Assembly (NCBI GenBank): GCA_013698495.1
Contig: JACCUV010000203.1
Span: 1 to 9,754 of the forward strand
Length of the DNA stretch: 9,754 bases
Source: Chloroflexia bacterium
GTDB taxonomy: Bacteria > Chloroflexota > Chloroflexia > Thermomicrobiales > UBA6265
Reading direction: 5' to 3'
Shown here: one piece after another, positions 1 to 5,536 of the stretch
Numbering within the stretch: position 1 is the stretch's first letter
How the letters are laid out: every line of letters starts with the position of its first letter
Program-made: the position numbers and the translations under genes
The notes under the pieces: generated by a model
What the model was told of the DNA's origin: nothing
What the model saw: the letters and a program-made list of their open reading frames with translations, nothing else
Database searches by the model: none

Positions 1-1
1 C

Positions 2-2197
2 CAGGCTCGGGAGATCATTGTCACCGAGTTGCGACGGTTGCATCATCTCCCGGCGGAGGAGGCCCTGGGCCGTTCCCTTGCCGCGGCCAACGGGATCGTT
101 TTCAGCCAAAATCGGGAAACGATTTTCACCGCGCTGCCAGAGGATTCACGGCTGATCGGGGTAACGGCGATCGTCTTCGAGGATCAGCATGCAATTTTCG
201 CTCACTTGCCGCCGGGGCAACTAATTCTGGTCGAAGATGGCCTGATCTACACCGTTCCCGACTTTGGTTCGTGGTTTCCCGACTTCGAGCAAGCCGGAGG
301 CCCTCACAATCAGGCCGAGCCACTCGGGTACGCCTCGTGGACGGCTCCTTTGATTGCGCAAACCGAGCTGCGTTCGGGAGACGCGATTGTGCTTTGTTCA
401 ACCGAAACCGGGCGGGCTTTCGTTGAAGACGTAGTCGAAAGCGGCCGCGGCCTGCGCGATCTCTCCTGGTTGCATCATCGCGACCCGGACACGGTGCTCG
501 AGGCGTTCAAGGATGTGATCGTGACTCGCGAGCTGACGACGGCGGCGGCCGCGGTGATCAGCTTTCCGCCGATGCCGAACAGTGCCCAGATCCAGACCCT
601 TGGCGATGTCAGGCAGCGTGGGAGAGATAGTTGGCGACATGGCAGGGCCATTGTCCAACAACTGAAACCGGCGCCCCGATCGAGGAAACCGCGGCCATCG
701 AAGCGTACCGCCGCGGCGCTGGAATCGACCGCGAATCCATCCCGAAACGTCCCGCCCGCTCATGGCTCAAATTCGGGATCGGTTTCACGACGCGGTGGCG
801 TCCAACGATTGACACGCGTTTTCGAGGCAGCCCCGAAAAGGGGTGGAGGATGGCGACGTCCCACGATGACCGCCGAGTACGGAGTGCCTGGCGCCCACGG
901 CGTCAACGTTTTTCGCGGACAGAGCCACTACACAGGCGATCCCAGTTGGCGCCACAATGTGCCGCGATTGCCGATCATCGGCTCCGCCTGGATCTGGCCC
1001 CTCTTCCTGATGATAATCGCCGGACTCGTGCTCGGCGGACTCTGGGCTCGCCAGGAATACGTGTTGCCCGACTTCGACCCAGATGTCACGATCGCGTCGA
1101 TTGACCAGCGCATCGTCGCCGCGCGCGATGCCGGCAGCAGTGACGAAATTGTCCAGGAACTCGCGGTGGCGCAGGGTGAACTCGATCGGGCGCGCGATCT
1201 CGGGTTGCCAGCGGACATGCTCGAGCGGCGGCAGCAAGTGGTCACAGAACTGCTCGATGGCGCAACCGATGTGATCAGGATGAGCGATGTGCAGCGGATC
1301 GGCACATTGCCAGAAGAGTTCGGAGAAGCACGGGTGCAGGGCGTGCACACCCCGGCCGGCGTCTTTTTTGTGGCTGGTGACTTGTACCAGTATCGTCCGA
1401 ATCAGGAGGGCGAAACTCCGGAGTTGGTCACGATTCTCTCCCAGGGCGACGACGTTGCGGGATCCAGGGTGGGGACGCTGTGGGGTCTGGCGTTCGACAT
1501 CCAGGGGTTGTACGTGACCGATGGCGATACCGTATTCATGCTCCCTGTCGAATCGCAGGAGTGGCGCGCGATCGAAATGGGGCGAATCAACAATCAAGTC
1601 TGGATTCCAGGTCCGATCGCGGCGTTCGATGGTTCGATTTACCTGCTGGAAGCCGAGTATCGCCAGATCTACCGGTTCGCGATCGAGACGGCGGAAACCG
1701 AAGCCTTGCCGAGCGATTGGCTGCTGACGGGAGCGAGGGACCGAACCGAATCTGCCACCGATATGGCAATCGATGGCGACATTTACATTTTGCTCGACGA
1801 TGGAACGGTCCAGATCATGCATCGTGGCGATCTTCGAACGGAAATCGAGCCGCCGTACGTCGAATCGGACTCCGCCGAAGCGCTCGTGGGGCGAGGCGGC
1901 ACTGGCTACCTCTATGAGGCGGTGGAGGCGATTGACGATGGGGAGGGCCGCATCGTCGCCTTCGATCTGGAAGGCGGGCACGCGATTCAACTCAAGTTGC
2001 CAATTGGATTCTCGACCGGCGATGCCGATGTTCGGGAGCCATTCGACGGGATTCAGGATGTTATTGTCGATGAGTCTTCGGGGACGATCTTCATCATCAA
2101 CGCGGACGCGATCTGGACCGCTCGATACTCGCTGCCCCCATTACCCGAGGAAGAAGATCCCGAAGACGAAACGACCGCAACACCCATCGCCAATTGA
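2..2197 (+). CDS. Partial membrane-anchored protein: degenerate PP2C-like domain, basic linker, one TM helix, beta-propeller-like C-terminus
   Basis: The frame is open to the left edge, so the 5' end is missing; the TTG at 29 is probably an internal Leu. Residues are numbered from that TTG. Residues 1-180 resemble the C-terminal half of a PPM/PP2C phosphatase: GVTAIVF (44-50), then LPPGQLIL where active enzymes have a GDSR-type motif, EPLGY (97-101), and GDAIVLCSTETG (117-128) where active enzymes have a CSDGL-type motif. The metal-binding Asp residues are absent, which suggests a pseudophosphatase (inference). Residues 195-310 form an Arg/Pro/Ser-rich linker. One hydrophobic helix spans about 318-339, with positive charge before it, so the N-terminus is probably cytoplasmic and the C-terminus outside. 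A helical charged segment (350-420) follows, then repeated beta-strand pairs (493-505, 531-550, 579-597, 623-647, 677-700) like propeller blades, and an acidic tail. It could be a sensor or scaffold; no ligand can be named. It converges on the ferredoxin gene. Confidence 0.75.
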   Translation, partial: QAREIIVTELRRLHHLPAEEALGRSLAAANGIVFSQNRETIFTALPEDSRLIGVTAIVFEDQHAIFAHLPPGQLILVEDGLIYTVPDFGSWFPDFEQAGGPHNQAEPLGYASWTAPLIAQTELRSGDAIVLCSTETGRAFVEDVVESGRGLRDLSWLHHRDPDTVLEAFKDVIVTRELTTAAAAVISFPPMPNSAQIQTLGDVRQRGRDSWRHGRAIVQQLKPAPRSRKPRPSKRTAAALESTANPSRNVPPAHGSNSGSVSRRGGVQRLTRVFEAAPKRGGGWRRPTMTAEYGVPGAHGVNVFRGQSHYTGDPSWRHNVPRLPIIGSAWIWPLFLMIIAGLVLGGLWARQEYVLPDFDPDVTIASIDQRIVAARDAGSSDEIVQELAVAQGELDRARDLGLPADMLERRQQVVTELLDGATDVIRMSDVQRIGTLPEEFGEARVQGVHTPAGVFFVAGDLYQYRPNQEGETPELVTILSQGDDVAGSRVGTLWGLAFDIQGLYVTDGDTVFMLPVESQEWRAIEMGRINNQVWIPGPIAAFDGSIYLLEAEYRQIYRFAIETAETEALPSDWLLTGARDRTESATDMAIDGDIYILLDDGTVQIMHRGDLRTEIEPPYVESDSAEALVGRGGTGYLYEAVEAIDDGEGRIVAFDLEGGHAIQLKLPIGFSTGDADVREPFDGIQDVIVDESSGTIFIINADAIWTARYSLPPLPEEEDPEDETTATPIAN

Positions 2198-2319
2198 TGT
2201 GGCCGCGCCCCGATCGCATACGGAGTGCTGTTGTATCCCCGCCTCGTTGGAGTCGAGTCAAGAGAAACCGGCAATTGGCGATCCCCCTCTCAGCAAAACG
2301 GGCGGACAGACCTACACCT

Positions 2320-2349
2320 TGACCGGCCAGATCCGTGACGTGACCGGCC
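2320..2349. repeat. Short direct repeat TGACCGGCC x2, 21 bp apart
   Basis: TGACCGGCC occurs at 2320 or 2341 as first base, two helical turns apart, in the 217-bp gap between the convergent stops of the propeller protein gene (2197) and the ferredoxin gene (2415). The CCGG cores are self-complementary, so a weak hairpin is possible, but no T-tract follows on either strand. Nothing else is recognisable in this gap. The repeat may be chance in GC-rich DNA. Confidence 0.25.
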
Positions 2350-2414
2350 GACCGCCCCTACCCTACATAGAACGACTCGGAAGCTGCGACTCGCTCCGCC
2401 AGTTGCCGGTCGCT

Positions 2415-2654
2415 CTACGGGAAATAGGCCGCGTTCGTCAACTTGAACTCGGCGAATTGCTCGGGGAGGTCGTCTTCGAAGAAGATCGCTTCCACCGGGC
2501 AGACCTCGGCGCAGACGCCGCAATCGATGCACTCCGTCGGGTTGATGAAGTACTGTTCCTGCTCGTCGTCCGAGTGAATGCAGTCGACCGGACAGACTTC
2601 GACACACGAAGCGTCCTTGGTGCCAATGCATGGTTGGGCGATGACATATGCCAT
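2415..2654 (-). CDS. fdxA: Seven-iron ferredoxin ([3Fe-4S][4Fe-4S]), FdxA-like
   Basis: This is a 79-residue soluble electron carrier of the MTYVIA.PC family known from actinobacteria and Azotobacter FdI. The Cys pattern is C9-x7-C17-x3-C21-P-x2-C25, then C42-x2-C45-x2-C48-x3-C52-P. By family knowledge C9, C17 and C52 hold the [3Fe-4S] cluster, C21, C42, C45 and C48 hold the [4Fe-4S] cluster, and C25 is the usual free Cys. The position that is Cys11 in Azotobacter FdI is Thr12 here, consistent with a three-iron first site. The acidic tail (FFEDDLPEQF) is typical. ATG at 2654 was chosen because AAAGGAG (2669-2663) lies 8 nt upstream; an in-frame TTG at 2675 would place that site inside the gene. 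No redox partner gene is adjacent, so the partner (for example a P450, oxidoreductase or nitroreductase) is unknown. Promoter and leader structure are listed separately. Confidence 0.95.
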   Translation of the reverse strand: MAYVIAQPCIGTKDASCVEVCPVDCIHSDDEQEQYFINPTECIDCGVCAEVCPVEAIFFEDDLPEQFAEFKLTNAAYFP

Positions 2655-2662
2655 GCGCGATG

Positions 2663-2697
2663 CTCCTTTCCCCAAGGAAGTTGGGGGGAATAAAGGA
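2663..2697 (-). promoter_or_regulatory. Ferredoxin leader hairpin covering the Shine-Dalgarno site
   Basis: In the mRNA, UCCUUU (2697-2692), a 5-nt bulge AUUCC, CCCCAA (2686-2681), loop CUUCC, UUGGGG (2675-2670) and AAAGGA (2669-2664) form a 12-bp imperfect hairpin. AAAGGA is most of the ribosome binding site, so this fold hides it. A shorter fold using only CCCCAA/UUGGGG leaves the site free. The pairing is read directly from the sequence; a regulatory effect is inference. Confidence 0.5.
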
Positions 2698-2761
2698 TGA
2701 TTGCACTTGGCCCGCTGGGTAGCTCACGGCGCTCGTCGAAGACGAACTCGCAGGCATCCTG

Positions 2762-2789
2762 AGTATAGCAACCACCCGGCTGAGCGCAA
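2762..2789 (-). promoter_or_regulatory. Sigma-70-type promoter for the ferredoxin gene
   Basis: On the minus strand TTGCGC (2789-2784) is followed after 16 bp by TATACT (2767-2762), which matches TATAAT at five of six positions. The -35 box matches only TTG. Transcription would start near 2755, giving a leader of about 100 nt before ATG 2654. That leader contains the hairpin over the ribosome binding site. Confidence 0.55.
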
Positions 2790-2985
2790 GGTCAGTCATT
2801 GAGTATGCGACGCGGATCGAACGAATCGTGGTAGCTGGAGTGGAACGTTTGGGTCCTGCGCACAAGTTGGGTGAGCCTGAATTCGTGCCGACGCCCTCGG
2901 ATTCGCGTCATGAGCGTCGGTTTGCTAACCCGGACGACTCATGATCGCGCGCTACCGATTCTTTCCTGGCGTTCACTCATTCCGA

Positions 2986-3033
2986 TTGGCTGGCATGGTC
3001 CCTCGTTCATCGGGAGGCCACTACTCGTTGGAG
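2986..3033 (+). repeat. Dispersed 48-bp repeat, copy 1
   Basis: It matches 3638-3685 in the same orientation, with six differences over the first 45 positions. The two invariant blocks are GTCCCTCGTTC and TCGGGAGGCCACT. It can fold as TCCC (2999-3002)/GGGA (3012-3015) with a 9-nt loop, inside TGGC (2991-2994)/GCCA (3017-3020). It lies about 45 bp upstream of the ribosome binding site of the small gene. Confidence 0.75.
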
Positions 3034-3079
3034 ATGCTTGGAGATCAATCCGGGCTCAAACCGGCGCCCTCATGGGCAG

Positions 3080-3085
3080 AAAGGA
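3080..3085 (+). promoter_or_regulatory. Ribosome binding site AAAGGA deciding the GTG start of the small gene
   Basis: AAAGGA lies 6 nt before GTG 3092. The alternative ATG at 3125 has no comparable site in front of it. Confidence 0.45.
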
Positions 3086-3091
3086 CCACGC

Positions 3092-3358
3092 GTGGAACAG
3101 CATGTACCGAGTGGCATTCTTGGGATGACCGAGCCTGAACTCTATGGATACCTTAAAGACCTGCTCCATGAGGAGGCGTCTGAGGCGGCCGAAGAGTCAG
3201 GAGAATCGGTGGACGACGAGCTCGAATCCGCCGGTTTCGCCGCCGCCGGCGCGGCTTCGACATACGCCATCAAGTTGATTATGGCGAACAATGCGTTCCT
3301 GACGCGCCAGTTGCTCGATCTCGGCTTGATCGACGCGGCGAACGATGCCGGCGAGTAA
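3092..3358 (+). CDS. Small acidic helical protein of unknown function
   Basis: I do not recognise this protein. From GTG 3092 it has 88 residues; from ATG 3125 (MTEPELYGYLKD...) it has 77. GTG 3092 is chosen for its ribosome binding site, but the 11 extra codons have weaker third-position GC, so ATG 3125 remains possible. From the ATG, residues 1-35 are strongly acidic (many Glu/Asp) and probably helical. An Ala/Gly-rich segment with hydrophobic character follows (GFAAAGAASTYAIKLIMANN, about 37-56), then an amphipathic C-terminal helix (FLTRQLLDLGLIDAANDAGE). There is no Cys, no signal peptide and no clear membrane span. It stands alone, between the two copies of the 48-bp repeat, upstream of a candidate structured RNA and terminator. 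The codon pattern looks genuine but homologues would be needed to prove it. Confidence 0.6.
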   Translation: MEQHVPSGILGMTEPELYGYLKDLLHEEASEAAEESGESVDDELESAGFAAAGAASTYAIKLIMANNAFLTRQLLDLGLIDAANDAGE

Positions 3359-3380
3359 GGCAAAGTCGGTGATGTTCAGA

Positions 3381-3540
3381 CGAGGTACAGGGACTTGCGG
3401 GTGTGAGAGAATGGAGCATCGGCTGGTGAAGTCACTCGCTTGAAGTCAGGTCCCTCAATACGACGGGAGTCTGCTCTCAAGGTGGCGACCTCGCAAACAA
3501 CCAACGGGGCGCTGGAAGACTGTCCGGCGCCTCGTTTTTA
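3381..3540 (+). ncRNA. Candidate structured RNA (multi-stem domain followed by intrinsic terminator)
   Basis: CGAGGU (3381-3386) pairs perfectly with ACCUCG (3488-3493) and closes a domain. Inside, GACUU GCGGGUG (3392-3403) pairs with CACUCGC (3433-3439) and AAGUC (3443-3447) across a UUG bulge, giving 12 bp with one G-U pair. At its tip CAUC (3417-3420) pairs with GGUG (3425-3428). A second stem is GGGAG (3465-3469)/CUCUC (3474-3478). The intrinsic terminator follows at once. CCUCG (3490-3494 region) could instead pair with CGGGG at the foot of the terminator, so the closing stem and the terminator may compete. AGAGA, GGUG and AAGGUGGCGACC recall T-box parts, but the canonical T-box core and antiterminator pairing are absent. 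It could be a regulatory leader that lost its gene, a small RNA, or the 3' UTR of the small gene. Confidence 0.4.
3506..3539 (+). terminator. Rho-independent terminator
   Basis: GGGGCGCTGG (3506-3515) pairs with CCGGCGCCTC (3524-3533) over ten positions with two G-U pairs. The loop is AAGACTGT, and G then TTTTT (3535-3539) follows. It ends plus-strand transcription coming from the small gene or the structured RNA. Confidence 0.85.
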
Positions 3541-3637
3541 TGGCCCTTCCCGGATTAATCCCGAACGAGCTTTCCGATCGCATTGTTTGTCCAGCCAGTC
3601 AGTGTGGGAGATCCAACTGTACCTCGACCCGATTTCG

Positions 3638-3685
3638 TTGGCCGGCATAGTCCCTCGTTCCTCGGGAGGCCACTCCCAGTTGGGA
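3638..3685 (+). repeat. Dispersed 48-bp repeat, copy 2
   Basis: This is the direct copy of 2986-3033, 652 bp downstream. It ends about 20 bp from the stop codon of the ThDP enzyme gene and so lies, inverted, in that gene's 3' region. Its right end forms an extra hairpin CTCCCA/TGGGAG (3673-3686) that copy 1 lacks. Confidence 0.75.
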
Positions 3686-3705
3686 GCCTTGGTGAATGGT
3701 CCGGA

Positions 3706-5373
3706 CTACCGAATCGAGAGGATTTTCCACGGATCGGGCATCGCCTCGACCGGAATCTCGATCAAGGTCGGCTCGTTGGCCCTGATCGACTCGGCGAGGT
3801 GGGCGCGCAGCGCATCGGGCGAGGTCGCCCTTCGACCAGTCACCCCGAACGCCTCGGCAAGCTTGACGTAATCCGGGTTGCGCAAATCGGAGGCGATCGT
3901 CCGGCCATCGAACTGGACGTTCTGAATGCGCTTGACATTGCCGTAGGCAGAGTCGTTGAAAACGAGCGTGATGCTGGCAATGCCGTGTTGGGCCTGGGTC
4001 GCCAGCTCGTTCAACGCAAAACCGAATCCGCCATCACCGTTGACTGAAACGACGACCTTGTCTGGCACCCCGACCTTGACGCCCAGCGAGGTCGGGTACC
4101 CCCAACCCAATGTGCCCTGATATCCGGGCGTGAAATACGTTCGAGGCTCGTACACCGGGAAACCGATACCTGCCCAGTAGGCTACCTGGGTCATCTCGCC
4201 GACGAAGATGCCGTCGTCCGGAAGCTCGGCGCGAATCGCATGGGCGTAACCCGATTGCGGCTGGATGGCATCAATACGGGCATCGGCAGACGTCCGCAAC
4301 TCCGCAAGCTCGCGAGACCGTGGGGGCCGACTGATGTTGTGAACCGCGACGCAATCGACAAGCGCGGCGAGACTGGCTCGAGCGTCCGCCTCGATGCCGA
4401 GCGCGACCGGACTGTTGCGGCCGAGTTCCTCAGGGTCGATATCGATCTGGATCAAGTTCTGCTGACCCTTGGGACCCCACGGCTGGATCGAGGCTTCGAG
4501 GAATCTGGTGCCGACGACGAGGAGCACGTCGGCGTCCGGAATTAACTCACGCACCGAGACCGTGTTCTGGGCCAGGTAATGACGGGAGCTGATCGCGCCC
4601 TTGCCGTTTGGCGTCATCATCACCGGTGCCTGGAGCATCTCGGCGAGTTCCAGCAACTCTGAGGTCGCATCGGCATTGACGACTCCACCGCCAACGAAGA
4701 TCAGCGGATTCTTCGCCTTGCCGAGCAGCTTCGCCGCCTGTTCGATCAGGCCGGGGTCGCCCGCCGAACGCACCGGTCGGTTGACGCCAGGCAGCAGCGC
4801 GACATCCTCACTGGCGAAGAGCGTGTCCGGGGGGATCTCGATTTCCACCGGCCGAACGCGTCCGGACCAGAGGCTCGCAACCGCCTCATTGACGAGGGCC
4901 GGAATGGCGGCTGGTTCGACGGCGCGGCCGGAAAATTTGGTCACAGAACGCACCATCTCGAGCTGGTTCGGGATCTCGTGCAACTGACCGCGCCCAAAGC
5001 CGATCAGGTCAGACTGAATTTGACCGGTTACGCACAGCACTGGCGAGTTGCAGGCATAGGCTGTGCTGAGCGCGGCGGTGGCGTTGAGGAGGCCTGGACC
5101 GGGCACCACGAGGCAGGTTCCGAGCCTCCCGGTGACACGCGCGTAACCATCGGCCATGTAGGCGGCGGTTTGTTCGTGCCGCGGGTGAAAGACACGAAGT
5201 TGCCCCGCATTGACGGCGTCGTACATGGCGTCGAAGGCGCCATCGAGCTGCACTCCGGGCAACGCGAACACGGTGTCGATGCCCTGGGCGAGCAAGGATT
5301 GGACCAACGCCTGTCCTCCGGTCATCGTGGTCACACTGGTCAATTCGTCGGTCCGTTCTTGCACAACTGCCAC
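3706..5373 (-). CDS. Thiamine-diphosphate-dependent enzyme, acetolactate-synthase-like, substrate unknown
   Basis: This is a cytoplasmic three-domain ThDP enzyme of the acetolactate synthase/benzoylformate decarboxylase/oxalyl-CoA decarboxylase superfamily. Residues are numbered from an ATG at 5391. The N-terminal Pyr domain (23-190) has the ThDP-activating Glu in RHEQTAAYMADGYAR (E73). The central domain (about 210-350) has GGGV (234-237) and the VVGTRF strand. The C-terminal PP domain has the ThDP/Mg motif GDG (452-454) and N479, 25 residues on, in NDSAYGN. Full length would be 561 aa, normal for the family. No regulatory small subunit (ilvN/ilvH) is adjacent, so a catabolic or carboligase role is as likely as branched-chain amino acid synthesis. 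I chose GTG 5373 (555 aa) because GGAG (5385-5382) lies 8 nt before it; ATG 5391 has no ribosome binding site and a GC hairpin 5 nt upstream. The conserved TMTGGQALV starts at about 23, so an ATG at 5325 is also possible. Confidence 0.9.
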   Translation of the reverse strand: MAVVQERTDELTSVTTMTGGQALVQSLLAQGIDTVFALPGVQLDGAFDAMYDAVNAGQLRVFHPRHEQTAAYMADGYARVTGRLGTCLVVPGPGLLNATAALSTAYACNSPVLCVTGQIQSDLIGFGRGQLHEIPNQLEMVRSVTKFSGRAVEPAAIPALVNEAVASLWSGRVRPVEIEIPPDTLFASEDVALLPGVNRPVRSAGDPGLIEQAAKLLGKAKNPLIFVGGGVVNADATSELLELAEMLQAPVMMTPNGKGAISSRHYLAQNTVSVRELIPDADVLLVVGTRFLEASIQPWGPKGQQNLIQIDIDPEELGRNSPVALGIEADARASLAALVDCVAVHNISRPPRSRELAELRTSADARIDAIQPQSGYAHAIRAELPDDGIFVGEMTQVAYWAGIGFPVYEPRTYFTPGYQGTLGWGYPTSLGVKVGVPDKVVVSVNGDGGFGFALNELATQAQHGIASITLVFNDSAYGNVKRIQNVQFDGRTIASDLRNPDYVKLAEAFGVTGRRATSPDALRAHLAESIRANEPTLIEIPVEAMPDPWKILSIR

Positions 5374-5396
5374 TGATTTGGCTCCAAACATCGAAA

Positions 5397-5412
5397 GGCG
5401 GCGACCGCCGCC
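5397..5412 (-). promoter_or_regulatory. GC-rich hairpin in the leader of the ThDP enzyme gene
   Basis: GGCGGC and GCCGCC form a perfect 6-bp inverted repeat around a 4-nt loop. It occupies the place where a ribosome binding site for ATG 5391 would be, which argues for the downstream GTG 5373 or for control through this structure. Confidence 0.4.
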
Positions 5413-5470
5413 CTACAACTCAAATGCATGGCAATAGTACACACAGGTCCCCGGCCCTGGCCGACGACTA

Positions 5471-5509
5471 CCACGCGTGCAAATTGCCCGCGAAATTGTA
5501 CCCGCGTGG
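5471..5509 (-). promoter_or_regulatory. Repeat-rich candidate promoter/operator upstream of the ThDP enzyme gene
   Basis: CCACGCG (5471-5477) and CGCGTGG (5503-5509) are perfect inverted arms. Between and into them runs a direct repeat: AAATTG-CCCGCG (5481-5492), then AAATTG-TA-CCCGCG (5493-5506). The minus strand reads TACAAT at 5500-5495, a good -10 box, but no convincing -35 box precedes it. The layout suggests a regulator site overlapping the promoter (inference). Confidence 0.4.
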
Positions 5510-5520
5510 CGCTGATTCCG

Positions 5521-5536
5521 TGTGATCACGCTCACG
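5521..5536. promoter_or_regulatory. CRP/FNR-family-like palindrome
   Basis: TGTGATCACGCTCACG matches TGTGA-N6-TCACA at nine of ten defined positions. It overlaps the stop codon of the mannosyltransferase gene and lies about 150 bp upstream of the ThDP enzyme start. One such match in a window this size could be chance. Confidence 0.25.

Larger units (their letters stand above)
2655..3091. other. 437-bp intergenic region between divergent ferredoxin and small-protein genes
   Basis: Open frames here have no recognisable protein character and I take them as non-coding. The left part holds the ferredoxin leader and promoter. The right part holds copy 1 of the 48-bp repeat (2986-3033), a tandem TTGGAGAT at 3028-3035 and 3038-3045, and two competing short hairpins (GGGC 3052-3055 with GCCC 3066-3069, or GCCC 3066-3069 with GGGC 3074-3077) just before the ribosome binding site of the small gene. 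I see no clear plus-strand promoter, and nothing recognisable in 2800-2980. Confidence 0.6.
3359..3705. other. 347-bp gap between the small gene and the convergent ThDP enzyme gene
   Basis: No coding sequence is supported here. From left to right it holds the candidate structured RNA, the plus-strand terminator, a stretch at 3541-3637 with nothing recognisable, and copy 2 of the 48-bp repeat just past the stop of the ThDP enzyme gene. No T-tract terminator is visible for the minus-strand gene. Confidence 0.6.

Noticed and set aside
785..1990. 401-residue open frame on the minus strand opposite the propeller-protein gene
   Set aside because: It has no domain or membrane pattern, is rich in Arg/His as expected for antisense of GC-rich coding DNA, and lies wholly opposite a well-formed gene.
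1773..2693. 306-residue plus-strand frame running from the propeller gene through the ferredoxin gene
   Set aside because: It is an out-of-frame shadow of the first gene continued as antisense of the ferredoxin; its composition has no protein-like pattern.
2290..2865. 191-residue minus-strand frame across the ferredoxin gene and its leader
   Set aside because: It overlaps the ferredoxin in another frame and crosses the promoter and ribosome binding site; the ferredoxin has unmistakable cluster motifs.
3440..3500. SRP RNA-like stretch (GTCAGGTCC followed by GGGAG and CTGCTC)
   Set aside because: The conserved SRP domain IV tetraloop and AGCAG side are absent; the match is limited to a few bases.
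3381..3540. Canonical T-box leader
   Set aside because: The T-box core (UGGNACCGCG) is not intact, the terminator arm lacks the complementary segment, and no aminoacyl-tRNA synthetase or amino acid gene follows.
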